A stretch of DNA of 64,000 nucleotides from Locusta migratoria. Its lineage: Eukaryota > Arthropoda > Insecta > Orthoptera > Acrididae. Of the stretch, positions 42,331 through 53,391 are shown piece after piece (position 1 is the stretch's first letter; the number at the start of each line of letters is the position of its first letter). Location of the stretch: NCBI GenBank assembly GCA_026315105.1, contig CM048746.1, positions 564,461,940 through 564,525,939 of the forward strand. The letters run 5' to 3'. The notes under the pieces were generated by a model. The model made no database searches, was not told the DNA's origin, and worked only from the letters and a program-made list of their open reading frames with translations. Both the position numbers and the translations under genes were made by a program.

Positions 42331-42587
42331 AACCGAGCGAGGTGGCACAGTGGTAACGCACTGGACTCGTATTCGGAAAGATGGTGGTTCAAAACCACCT
42401 GCTGCCATCCAGATTTAGGTTTCCCGTGATTTCCCTAAATCACTCCATGCAAATGCCGGCATAGTTCCTGTCAAAGGGCACGGCCGATTTCCTTCCCCAT
42501 CCTCACTCAAAACTCCGTGTATTAGCACCGTCTTTAATGACCACGCCGTCAACGGGACGTTAAAACCTAAGCTTCCTTCCTCCCTTC
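42331..42587 (+). mobile_element. tRNA-derived SINE, family D, complete with 10-bp TSD
   Basis: Head AACCGAGCGAGGTGGCACAG with an A-box-like GTGGCACAGTGG, B-box region GGTGGTTCAAAACC, then GGTTTCCCGTGATTTCCC and GGCACGGCCGATTTCC, ending GACGTTAAAACCTAAGCTTCC. Flanked by CATACTCAAC (42,321-42,330) and CATAGTCAAC (42,588-42,597). Type copy of family D in this window. Confidence 0.92.
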
Positions 42588-42720
42588 ATAGTCAACAGGA
42601 ATTCAGAAAGTATCGTTCTTAAGAAAAACACATGAAGTGTAGAGTTCTATCGACAAGAAATCAAATCGATTCCACATTTGTAGATTTCGTCAAAGCGAAT
42701 GAGGACAAAAATACTATGAT

Positions 42721-43060
42721 TTGTAATTTAAGGAGTCTGTTCTGCAAGGTGGCGTCAAACAGTACATTGAAGAAATAACAGAAGGTGTTGTTTATTTCTT
42801 AGTACACCAGGGAACCAGTAGATGGAGCTGTTACTAATTGAGACTTACAATCAGTGATAGCAGTAGTTTCGGAACCATAAGAATTAAGCGCTACGATCTT
42901 ATCTTCATGAATACAAACTAACATTGAATTCACTTGGCTCAGATGCATAAATATGCTGAGTTCGGTATGCCTAGTGAAAACTTAGTGAAGTAGCTTCTTT
43001 CAACAGATTTGATTGACATTTGACTTATTGGCCTAGGAAAAATGAATTTATTGATTGATT
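42721..43060. other. No gene seen
   Basis: AT-rich stretch without recognisable features. Confidence 0.45.
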
Positions 43061-43064
43061 GTAT

Positions 43065-43625
43065 AAGGACCTATGTACTCTACGTCTTTCCCTCTTTCCC
43101 CTCCTTTCTCCCTCTCCCCTCCCCTCCCCATCCCCCGCGCTTCCCCCATCCCTGTCCCACCTCCTCCCCCTCCATCCCCCTCCCCCCCCCCCGCGGGGGC
43201 GACTCGACCTTTTAAACGTGCACAGTGTTCAGTGTGTTCTGCGTGGTTTTTAATCAGTGTCAACGAGTTTTACCATGTGCGCCGTCACCTGTCTCCGTGA
43301 TTGTCTTTGTGTGTCTTCCAATGAACTTTTAAACCGCCGCCGTGGCCTTGGACAGTTTTACTGAATATGTGTGCTTTTATTACAGCTTGATTGTACCTGT
43401 TTTCGTTCTCCCACATATGTTTGTCTCATTGTTCACTTACGTTTGTACTTCAACAACTCAACTTGTCTATTGTTTTTAAAATATCCCATTTTTTATTCAT
43501 CTGTTTTATGTTCTTCGCATCATTTCATGACATGTATTTCGCAGGGCTGAAGATCATCCAACGCAGCTGCTGCCAGCCTGCTGACTGTCAATAGCTGGCT
43601 TTAAAATGACAATAGAGAAAAAAAA
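43065..43625 (+). mobile_element. Jockey-like LINE 3' end
   Basis: A very C-rich stretch (43,085-43,195) is followed by a 3' UTR with GGGCTGAAGATCATCCAACG and GCTGCTGCCAGCCTGC near 43,550, then an A-run ending at about 43,625. Same 3' signature as the 1.0-2.6 kb element. No RT motif is included; the overlapping proline-rich ORFs are compositional. Confidence 0.65.
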
Positions 43626-43635
43626 TTACGTCTAC

Positions 43636-44165
43636 GTTGTTTCTCTGTAAGTCACACTGAAGTTTCTGGCAGAGGGTTCATGGAACCATTTTCGTACTAT
43701 TTATCTACCATTCCATTCTCGAATAGCACGTGTCAAGAAAGAATACATAAGTTTCTCCGTTCGAACTCTGATATGTGTCATTTATATTAATGATGGTTTC
43801 TCCTTGTGTAGGTGAAGGGGGGGGGGTCAAAAATTTAGTTTCGCATTTGAAGGAAAAAGTCGACGATCGAAATTTCGTAACCAGATATCGCAACAACGAT
43901 AAATTCCGTTGCTGTAATGAGTCTAACTCCTGTATGATTTCCGTGACACCCTCTCCCCTATATCTCGGGAATACAAAAGGAGCAGCCTTTCTTTGCTCTT
44001 TGTTCTTTCTCAGTACCACCTGATAAGGATCCCACACTGTGAAGCTATACTCCAAAAGAGGTCGCACCGGTGTAATGTGGACTGCCTCTTTAGTAGTTCT
44101 GTTTACACCTTCTACGTTTTCTGCCAATGAAACGGTCATTGGTTTGCCTTCCACACATTTATTTC
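43636..44165 (-). mobile_element. CR1-like LINE, copy 3, 3' fragment
   Basis: ORF 43,705-44,154 (minus) carries NRTTKEAVHITPVRPLLEYS, VWDPYQVVLRKN, PRYRGEGVTEIIQELDSLQQ and SFKCETKFLTP, matching the C-terminal part of the 26.6-kb CR1 protein. RT catalytic motifs are not included. A G-run lies at about 43,820. Confidence 0.85.
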
Positions 44166-44249
44166 CAATTTAAATCTGTCCTAACAGTAACCATGGATGT
44201 TTAATTTATGACGATTTGAACGATTTAACTACCTTTACTGATTTTCTTT

Positions 44250-45055
44250 TATTACTGAAAACAAGGGGAAACTACAGCCGTTACTTTTCCCGAGGACATG
44301 CAGCTCTACTGTATGAAAATATGACGATGGCATCCTCTCGGGTAAAATATTCCGGAGGTAAAATAGTCCGCCATTCGGATCTCCGGGTGGGGACTACTCA
44401 AGAGGATGTTGTCATCAGGATTGTTTAGATTAGGTAACGAAACAATGAAGGTGGTAGATGAGTTTTGTTACTTGGATAGTAAAATAACATGCGATGGTCG
44501 CAGTACAGAGGATATAAAATGCAGAATGGCAATGGGAAGGAAAGCGTTTTTGAAAAAGAGAAATTTGCTAACATCGAATATTAATTTAAGTGTAAGGAAG
44601 TTTTTTCTGAAGGCATTTGTGTGGAGTGTTGCCTTGTACGGGAGTGAAACATGGACGATAAGCAGTGAGGACAGGAAGAGGATAGAGGCTTTTGAAATGT
44701 GGTGCTACAGAAGAATGCTGAAGATTAGGTGGGCAGATCGCACAACTAATGAAGAGGTACTGAACAGAATTGGTGAGAAAAGGAATTTTTGGCATACCGT
44801 GACTAAAACAAGGGATCGCTTGGTAGGACTCATTCTTAGACATCGAGGAATCGTAAATTTAGCATTGTAGGGAAGTGTGTGGGTTAAAAATCGCAGAGGG
44901 AGACCAAGAGACGCGTATAGTAAGCAGATTCCAATGGATGTGGGTTGCCGTTCTTATGAGGAGATGAAAAGGCTTGCTCAGGATAGAGTAGGGTGGAGAG
45001 CTGCATCAAACCAGTCTCCGGACTGAAAAGACCATAACAACATAACAAGGTAAAA
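44250..45055 (+). mobile_element. RTE-like LINE, copy D, internally deleted
   Basis: The 5' part (44,250-44,420) matches the leader of the near full-length copy B (GGGGAAACTACAGCCGTTAC; CCCATTCGGATCTCCGGG-type phrase). At about 44,421 it jumps to the late RT region of copy B, deleting about 2.2 kb. The 3' end is complete with GTCTCCGGACTGAAAAGACC and a CAA-type tail. It keeps leader and 3' end without enzymes, like a non-autonomous derivative. Confidence 0.85.
44406..44870 (+). pseudogene. RTE copy D, C-terminal domain ORF
   Basis: 154 codons: a few residues from leader sequence, then RLGNETMKVVDEFCYLDSKI, AFVWSVALYGSETWTISSED, FEMWCYRRMLKIRWADR and RLVGLILRHRGIVNLAL, closed by a TAG where copy B continues. 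This is the post-RT domain of the RTE protein. It has no catalytic RT residues, so it should not act as an enzyme. Confidence 0.8.
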
Positions 45056-45754
45056 TACATTAATTTCTTGTGTTGTATTTCCTTTAATATAGCGAAATCC
45101 CAAAAATTTGAGAAAGTTTCAAGAAATGTATTTAAAAACTGAATTCCGGGACAAGTTTTCGTGACACCGGAACACAGAGAATTAAACCGGGACAATGCCG
45201 GTTTTCCGGGACGTTTGGTGACCCTACCCAGACTCTACTAAGCGGCCGACCGCAGCGATGGCCGTCGGCGCCTTGGCCGCCTAAAAACTCTGCGGAACTT
45301 AGCGGCTGTTGCCGTAGCCCACCGGCCCATAGACCTCTTAGCCGCCTTTCCGCAATCCCATTATCGCTCCAAAATTAGTTGTCGCCAAAATTTAAAATGC
45401 ATTGGAACAACCTTAAATCGATAATAACTGCGGGCTTGCCAGCCGGGGCGGCCCCTCGGCCCGCTATTAAAAGTCAATTTAAGGCGTGGGAGGGTGGTTG
45501 CGGAGAAAGGCGTCAGCCCGCCGCCATCCGCACTTGCGGAAAACTTCGATTTTTCTCTGCTCGGTAAATCTCCGGCACCGCGAAAGCTCACTGGTGCAAA
45601 CCTCGTTTCTCCGTGAAGTAATCCTGCGGGATTGGTTCTGTAACGCGTTCTGTATCCTTTGGAGCAAGGAGTATGAAGATACAGATTCGAAGTGTTCGAA
45701 CGCCTCGACTGTTACAAGGGAAAGAAATAAATCCGGTGGCGATGTTGAGAATTT
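45056..45754. other. Unrecognised stretch, GC-rich in the middle
   Basis: 45,080-45,235 contains CCGGGACAATGCCGGTTTTC and TTTGGTGACCCTACCC, which look like one end of an unknown DNA element; I see no partner end in this window. 45,236-45,560 is CpG-rich without a recognisable ORF. Confidence 0.4.
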
Positions 45755-45757
45755 TTG

Positions 45758-45835
45758 ATGCTCCGGGATTCGAACCAGGATTTACCACTTTTGGCCAGAG
45801 GTCGCCTTAACCCATTAGGCTATCCAGGAACGCTT
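45758..45835 (-). other. tRNA-like sequence (pseudo-tRNA or SINE head)
   Basis: The minus strand reads GATAGCCTAATGGGTTAAGG (A-box-like) and, 40 bases on, GGTTCGAATCCCGGAGCATC (B box and 3' acceptor side). The spacing is tRNA-like, with a possible variable region. The 7-bp acceptor stem would have only about five pairs, including wobbles. I take it as a tRNA pseudogene or the head of another SINE and not a working tRNA. Confidence 0.5.
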
Positions 45836-46020
45836 CTCTTCCAACCCTAATTCTCAAATTGTAGCACACTACGATTGTAGCGCCACCTGTTCATAAGTTC
45901 CTCTTGTTCGCCGCTTTAACTATATTTCCGCAAAGGAACGGGAGCATTGATGCTTGCGCACAAAAATTTTCAGTACCTGTTGGCAGTGGCGGACTAACGC
46001 CGTCGGAGGCTCGGGACGGG

Positions 46021-46022
<2 letters not shown>

Positions 46023-46075
<53 letters not shown>
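46023..46075. repeat. Poly(A) tract, 53 bases
   Basis: Uninterrupted A run just left of the palindromic element at 46.1 kb. The origin is unclear; it may be a retroposed 3' tail or an expansion. Confidence 0.97.
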
Positions 46076-46077
<2 letters not shown>

Positions 46078-46100
46078 ACGTCCCTTGTCCACTTGCAAAT

Positions 46101-46772
46101 AAGTGTGTTTGCCTCTGTAAGTTATAAAATAATAGGTGACGGGAAATTTTAATGCGGTAGGTCAACACAAGAAATGTTACACTTTCTGCGAAGCTATGAA
46201 CATAGTTTAATGTATCATTTTCCAAAGAGTTACAGCACAATGATATAATTTTTTAAATGGAACAATAGTTTTTTCTATCGTGCATTGGATTCGTTGAAAC
46301 CAGCTGCGTCCAAATCAATTTAAATTACATTCCTATCACTGTTAGTTTGGGAGCTGCAACCCTTAAAAGTTTAGGGTGCGGAGTCTACGACAGTGTATCT
46401 CGCTGGCTGGTGGTCATGAGACAGTGGGCCGTGCCCCAGGGGATAGCCACTCGGCCAGTGAGCTACGCTATCGCAGCCTCCGCCCCAGGAACTTTGAAGG
46501 GTTGTAGCTCCCAAACTAACAGTGATAGGAATGTAGTTTAAATTGATTTGGACGCAGCTGGTTTTAACGAATCCAATACACGATAGACAAAACTATTGTT
46601 CCATTTAAAAAATTATATCTTTGTGGTGTAACTCTTTGGAAAATGATACAATAAACTATGTTCATAGCTCCGCAGAAAGTGTAACATTTCTTGAGTTGAC
46701 CTACCGCATTAAAATTTCCCGTCACCTATTATTTTATAATTTACTGAGGCAAACACACTTAGTGAAACACCC
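46101..46772. mobile_element. Palindromic (foldback) element, family P, nearly intact
   Basis: Arms of about 310 bp are inverted copies: AAGTGTGTTTGCCTCTGTAA at 46,101 is the reverse complement (one change) of 46,741-46,760, and matching continues to the centre at about 46,430. The right end reads in reverse TACCGGGTGTTTCACTAAGT; the left end has lost this. The central asymmetric core (GTGGTCATGAGACAGTGGGC, then CGTGCCCCAGGGGATAGCCA) matches the 39-kb element in reverse. Non-coding; the ORF at 46,347-46,541 reads through the core. Confidence 0.9.
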
Positions 46773-47666
46773 GGTATATTACTATAAAACAGTAACTTCT
46801 CATATTTGGAGGCCGCCCAGGACGAGAGGAAAGGGACAATCACAGAAAAATACCTTCCCAAATATGGAGGCTCCAGAATGAGAGGCGCTAAAAAAAATTA
46901 ATAAATATAAAAAAATAAAATAAAGAAATAAAAATAAGTAAATAAACTACGTTTGAGATAATTAGAGGCCTCCCAAGGCGAGAGGTCCGGGGCGGTCAAC
47001 CACTCCGTCCCTCCCCCTTTAGCCGGCCAGTGCGTTAGAGACATATATACTATTTTATTTTACACATAGTATCTCTTCGTTCGAACATTTATGTGCCTGA
47101 ACAGGCATATGTGCGGCCGCACAAATACGGCCGATCCCTTGCAGAAATAACAAGTCGAAGTAATGGGCAGCGGGCACAAAAAGGTGAGAATTAATACGTC
47201 TGTTTTATGTAAAGGAGAGCGTTTAATGAAGACATAAATGTCAGACTTTGAAAGAAATGAACCATACCATCTGACGATTGGATCACATCAGAAAGTACTG
47301 ATTGTACAATAAAATAAATTTCTAACAGAACTTGAGCGGGTTGCAAAAAATATTACGTTAGAAACAATGAAATTCATGAACACCTGCCGCAATACGCATG
47401 ACGTAATTTCCTAAATGTGGTCGAATATACTTTGTAATAAATTAATGTATGCACATTACTAGAAGATTACTAATATATAAAAGAAACGCTGAGAACAACC
47501 ATTAGGAGCACAATAAAATAAATTTCTAAGACACTTGCTTCTTGTTGCAATATTTTCAGATTACAATTTACGAAAACAGCTGCGGAATGCTACTGCAATG
47601 GATAAAATAATACCTTAACACTAACACCCAAGTAACTACAAAGGAATAGGTAGTAGCAAAGTTATA
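46773..47666. other. No gene seen
   Basis: Contains a loosely repeated GAGGC(C)(T)CCxxGxxxxGAGAGG phrase at 46,809, 46,866 and 46,966, and otherwise AT-rich sequence. Confidence 0.4.
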
Positions 47667-47905
47667 AGACCGAGCGAGGCGGTGCAGTGGTCGACACATT
47701 GGGTTCACAATCGAAAAGACGGCGTTTCATCTCGGCTTATGACCATCCAGAATTAGGTTTTCCGTCATTACAGTAATTCACTACAAGCAATGTTGCGATG
47801 GCTCCTTTCAAAGCCATGGCCGAGTTACTTCCACATAACATTCAGGTCGTGTGCTTCGTCTCTAATGAACACGGCGTCCAAGGGATGCTAAACCACAATT
47901 CCTGT
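47667..47905 (+). mobile_element. SINE family D, degraded
   Basis: AGACCGAGCGAGGCGGTGCA head, TTAGGTTTTCCGTCATTACA and CATGGCCGAGTTACTTCC in the body, and GAACACGGCGTCCAAGGGAT near the end follow the order of the 42.33-kb copy with many changes. The B-box region (TTTCATCTCGG) is poor. Confidence 0.8.
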
Positions 47906-48535
47906 ATCCATAATGGATTTTCATTCTGTGACGGTGATCAATATAGGATTTAAAGGAAAACTGCAACCATTCCCAATGTATTGTATATCATTTTTATTTA
48001 TTTACTAGCTGAAAAGGCTAGTTGCCTGGGTAGTTATTTATTCAAACCTTGGGTTAGTATTTCTCCTATCCCATCTCTCTCTTTTCATCTCCTTTTTTCT
48101 AATAACATGTTATATTTATCACAGAAAGTGTAAGAAATAAGGCTGTCTTGCATAATATACAAAATTTCAAGAACAGTCTCCAAACAAAGAAAGATAGTAA
48201 TAAAAATACAAATGATTGTAATATTCATACATTCAATTCATTCACAACATTATTATAAACATTATTTATTGTTACTTGTCCAGTAACTAATATGAATTAT
48301 TTCTATGTTGAGACCGCACCTGAGCAGGTGATAAAGTTGTCCGTGTCACAAACATGAGCATGTCAAATCCACTCCACAGTATTGAATGGATTGTCCTGTT
48401 GTCTAATAATCGTAGTAGAAAATTCAAGTCTCACTGGAAACTGCAGTCTCTTGAAGTTAAAAGCCAAACCTGTCGTAAATAATGGGTATTCGGTTACATG
48501 TACTCTGTTTCATTCTCCGATGCACGAGACCGTTT
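47906..48535. other. AT-rich stretch, no gene seen
   Basis: No gene recognised. Confidence 0.45.
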
Positions 48536-48665
48536 CCCATCGGGGGTTCGAATCCTCCTCGGGAATGGATGTTTGTGTCGTATTTAGTATAAGTTAGTTT
48601 ATAAGTAGTTTGTAAGTTTAGGGACTGATGACCCCGCAGTTAAGTCCCATATGCTTAATTTGTTT
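48536..48665 (+). mobile_element. SINE family A, 5'-truncated
   Basis: Starts just before the B box (ATCGGGGGTTCGAATCCTCC) and runs through GGGACTGATGACCCCGCAGT to AGTCCCATATGCTTAATTTG. The A box is missing. Confidence 0.85.
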
Positions 48666-49904
48666 CATTATCTTCCTTTCCTTATAACTCTATAGAAGTC
48701 CGATGCTATTGCCTGCATCCCTGTGCGCGTCAGAGCTCAAAGTTGTCAACACCACTGTCAACTTCCCAGAAATTTCCTTAAGTTGACTATAATACGTGGT
48801 GTATGATGAGACAGGTTTTTACCCAGCGCAGTCTATATGATCTTATATTTATTGAATTATATCTTGTACAATTGTATAATTTTGCAGCTATATATTCATT
48901 TGTATAAGTGCTGTATGTCGGTAAAATCCGTTGCGAACAGAGTTAGTAGTAAAGAAGTAACAGCCTCAGCAGTTTTGTCCCCCAAAATCATCCAACAACA
49001 ACAAATAAGTAATAGATTAACACCTGATACATGATGGAATGGTTTCCCATGAACGTCACTGTTATTGCCCTTATATCTCATGAAGTACGTGTCATACTGT
49101 GATACAATTTCTGAAGTACATTCACATGTATGTGTTTATACTATCTGTAAATTTTTCATGCGACTACACTTTGTAGTGTAGAAATTATGAACTGCAACGT
49201 CATACCGAATGCCATACTTTTGCTCCATGAACAGCGGAAAGGTAGTGACCGAGAAACTTTTTTTCTTTCGTTATTTTTATGTGGTTGTCAGCGACATAAA
49301 ATTTAATAAACTTTTGAAGTTATGTTTAAAGTTTTTTTCAAGTCGCTAAGTACTGTATTCTCATATAAGCCTAGCAGGGCCGGCGCAAGCCCACGTGCCG
49401 CCCCGTGTAAGGTACTAAATTGCCGCTCCGCCCTCTCTCTCTCTCTTTTTTTTTTTTTTTTTTTTTTTCCAGATCTACCTAGAGACGGCCACTGAGTGGC
49501 CAGTCTCAAAGCTTTTAATATGTGCTTCTATCCATGGTCAGACAGGTGTCCAGGTTGTCCACTCCCCCTCCCCCTTAGCTTACATTTCAAAAAAGTTAAT
49601 TAAAACAAAACTACAATATTTGCCAATACCCGCTTCAAAATCATGTGGCACAAAATTGTGGTCATGTAACCTGTTTGGTATGCATAACAATAATATTTAT
49701 CGAGGTATGATTCAACAAACAATAGCTGTGCCCTGAAGCTCAGAGTATTCCTGTTCAACTGTCACATTTGAAACTAATATGTTAGATATTTTGGGTTAAT
49801 ACATCGCCAGTTGCTGCTTTTCGTACCCTGCATAGTCTTTGTCTGCTTTCCATTCGTCTGTAAGTAATACGTGTTATTCATTTGCGTACAAGGTGGAACA
49901 ATTT
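48666..49904. other. AT-rich stretch with a T-run, no gene seen
   Basis: A CT/T tract lies at about 49,434-49,468. No gene recognised. Confidence 0.45.
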
Positions 49905-50579
49905 CTTCGTGACTGGCCCTCCAACGATATCAGTAGTTCAGACTAAAATCTTTCAGTGCTCTTAAAAATCTTTTCGCATTATCCTATCTCCTACCTCTTT
50001 TCCCACTATTCAGTCTTTCATTTCCAGGATATTGCCATCAAGTTTATTTCCTTTGTATAAGGCCTCTATATATTCCTCCTACCTTTCAGTCTTTCCTGCT
50101 TAGTACTTTCTCTATCTTGATGTTTATTCAGACTTTTTTTGTCTCCAAATGTCTATTATTCTCCTGTAGGAGGTATCTATATTTCGGGTAGCTATACGGT
50201 AGTCTTTTGCCTTGCTTTTGTTCCTAGCCACTCCTACTTAGTCAATCTGCACTTTTTATAAATCTCATTTTTGAAACGTATATACTCACTTTTGCCTTAT
50301 TCACTTTTAATCAAGTGCCTGCTGGTCTCTTCCACGTATAGAACCTTCTTTCACAACGATTAATCCAAGAATTTGTGATTACTAAATTGTGGTCTGCACA
50401 AAATTCTACAGGCAATCTCCTCTTTCATTCCTTTTCCCTTGTACAAATTCGCCTAATGCATTTCCTTCTCTTCCCTTTACTACTACCGAGTTCTATTCCC
50501 CATCACAATCAAGTTTTCCTCTCCCTTAACTGTCTGCATAGTTTCTTTTATCTCCTCATACATTTTTTCGATCTCCCCA

Positions 50580-50825
50580 TCATCTGCAGAGATAGTTGGC
50601 AGATAAACTTGTACTACTGTGTGTCGGTATTGGCTTCATGTCTATCTTTGCTACTATAATACGTTCACTGTGCTGTTCATAGCAAAATACCCGCATTCTT
50701 AGTTTCTTATTCATTATCAGACCTACTCCTTCGTTATCAGCAACCGATTTTGTATTTACAACCATGTAGTCACCTGTCGAGAAATCCTGTTCATCCTGAC
50801 ACCGAACTTCACTAATCCCCGCCAT
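50580..50825 (-). pseudogene. RTE copy F, endonuclease fragment
   Basis: MAGISEVRCQDEQDFSTGDY and NEGVGLIMNKKLRMRVFCYE match the endonuclease N-terminal region; the W of the ISEVRW motif is Cys here. The frame ends early. Confidence 0.8.
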
Positions 50826-50826
50826 G

Positions 50827-53311
50827 GTAACTTAAAAGTAGACCACTGTACGTAACATGAGCCTTCTTTTATCACTAAAATTAGTAAATGAGGTCCGTGT
50901 GAACTATTGGTTACTCCATGGTATAAAGCCTTGTTCCATGGCCCAAACTGAGAACTGACTCGTATCAAATTACTTCAATAACAGGAAGATAATACTACAG
51001 AGGTCAATATACATAGCAGCTCACACGTCATTACACACAGACATTAATAAGCAAGCCACCACAATTAAAGTTATCTTAGAAAGTTGGCTAACATTTAGGG
51101 CGCAACTGAATTTAGACGTAAAAATTACATCTGAACTAGTTCTCAGCACTTGTGAAGAACAATACTAAATAAAATAAGGAAGGTGCTCTAAAACTACAAT
51201 TTGTAGGCAACTTACCTGATTTTGCTGAACTTAAACTTGTTTATTCATATAGATAACTAGCAAAATGGGGAACCAATTTTGTTAATACAATAAAAATGCG
51301 TCTCTTACATGGATTAATGCGGACGGTGCCCAGCCTAAATTACACATGATTTAATGTTACTGGGGGGAAGGATTCACAAACAACACTCATTCGCTCACGC
51401 ACACGCAATGCCACAGCGAATCGCACCAAAATCAGCGTGCTGAGACGACGCGGAAGCAGGCGCCGCTATCGTAGGCGAAATTCAGCAAGTCGGAGGTAGC
51501 ACAAAACACAATATACAACAACACTTTGAAGCAGGCTCTGGTCTGTCGTGCTTGTTTTGAGATGGTGCGTGTGTATAGCCAACTTAAATTACATCTGAAT
51601 TGGACCGCGAGCAAACACGCTAACGGCGACTTACGGCTAGTTACATGAACGCACTCCACTGAAGGTGAAGTGGTTGAAAATCGGAGTCATTATACAAAAC
51701 CACGGAGGATTCTTAAGTTGCAGTCTGTTAGAAATCGATTTAGGTACTGGTTTTATACGAGACGTGGCGTGTATTCAGACGACTAGCAGCAAACCCCGGA
51801 AGTCGGAACTCGGACCCACGTGGTTCCGAAAACCGATAAAATTGAATAAATTCAGTTTCCGAAAAATAAAGAAAATTAACTACAGCATGCAACCCACGGA
51901 GATGCTTAGAATTGTATAAGGAAGCGAATTAAATACAGCTACACGTGATAGGGGGCGATTATAGAGACGGATGCGGTCCTGTCTCAGAAAAACCACAAAA
52001 ATGAAATAATTACAAAGTAGGAAAAATAAAATTAAGAATTACAGAATGCAACCCATAGAAATGTTTAGAATTACATAAGGAAACTATTAAAGAAGGTTTT
52101 ACAAGGCTCAGAGAGAATTACTGAGACAGAGTTCGTACTGTAAGTCGGAGAAGAAACAGCAACATCGAAGTAGGCGGGAAGAGAAGATCGCGAAATATTA
52201 GTGATAATTAGAAGGATACCCGCATAGTTACTTGCGTAATGGGCATGGAATAAACAAGAGTGGAGGCTGAAGGCTCTGTTCTGTGAACCAACCACGTGGA
52301 ACACGTATCACTCATGGAAGGAAACGATGAGAAGATTTTTACATGCACTGTACAAAAATGAACATATCACCTATTAGAAATCGGACCCCACAAAGCTAGA
52401 AAGTATTTACACAGTTTTCATACACCACCACATAAGCATAAAAGGTTTTAACGTATCAGGGCGTTATCAAATTGCAACTAGAATCACACACACCACGTTT
52501 AACTATTGGAAATCACTGAATTGAAAAACGAGAACACATTTCTCTTCACGAACGGAGGAAATATTAAAAAAAATTATAAATAAATAAATAAATAAAATAA
52601 AAATAAAAGATACATAAATAAATGATTCTAAGTTCACGAATCTAAGTTAAACGTGCTAGTCAGTGAAACGCTACCATCTCCAGAATAAAGAGCAGAACCA
52701 ACCTTACCTCACGACCAGCCCAGAATGATCAGACCGAGCAGCTACTGGAAGCGGGGAGCCAACTGAAACCGGAAAATCCTCGAAACAGCAGTGGTGGGGA
52801 CGGACAGCGAAACTGGTGCTGGACGGAAGGCTCACTAACTAGTTCGCAACCAAAGGGTGTGGAAACCTCTTTGTTAGCCTCACCACCTATCGATTATGAG
52901 CCCGAGAGAACGATGCAAAACGAGATATCACTCCCCACATTCAAACAGCCATAGATTCTCACACATTCACTTAAAAGTAAGACAAGTACATATTCTCACA
53001 GGGACAGTGGCGTAGCGGAGAAGTCACATTTATGCCACATTAATTAATATAATAATAAATGATTAACATAACAAAATAAGTAAAACCTGGCAATATTAAC
53101 TAATATTTTAACACATGAAATAAAAATGCTATTCCTCAAGCCTTGAAAAGAGTGGGGTTCACGTTTTAACAAAATGATAATCTAGCGACATTAAATAAAT
53201 TATAACTTGACAGAAATATACAAAAAGTATATGGAAGACGACAGACAGTTTTTTTTTCTTTCTTTCATTTTTTTTTTTTTTTTTTTTTTTTCAAATTGTC
53301 TGACGTACCTA
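50827..53311. other. Unidentified 2.5-kb insertion in RTE copy F
   Basis: The LINE is colinear on both sides, so this segment was inserted or rearranged into it. It has no recognisable ORF. It contains a diverged direct repeat (51,855-51,920 and 52,017-52,082, sharing GCAACCCA...GATTAGAATT-type wording), A/T-rich simple runs (52,565-52,610; T-run at 53,251-53,292) and a moderately GC-rich block at 51,415-51,660. I cannot name the element. Confidence 0.5.
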
Positions 53312-53391
53312 TGCGATTAAGGGTTAGAACATTCCACGCTCCGATCCGCAGAATGCCTGTCTTGTTTTTCTTGATGACGAAGTTCTCCTGA

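Larger units (their letters stand above)
41745..42720 (+). mobile_element. CR1-like LINE fragment with AT repeats and a SINE inside
   Basis: Conceptual translation gives IPSLRNSNGDATDDVSAEAQ near 41,780, matching the N-terminal RT region of the 26.6-kb CR1 copy but on the opposite strand. The match resumes after the first AT tract (SAGLDCMPICFL-like, 42,045), after the second (42,240) and after the SINE (42,598). Thus one old CR1 fragment has grown by two AT expansions and one insertion. Confidence 0.8.

Noticed and set aside
43059..43300. Proline-rich and glycine-rich ORFs on both strands
   Set aside because: Read from a C-run-rich LINE 3' region; low complexity on both strands with no motif.
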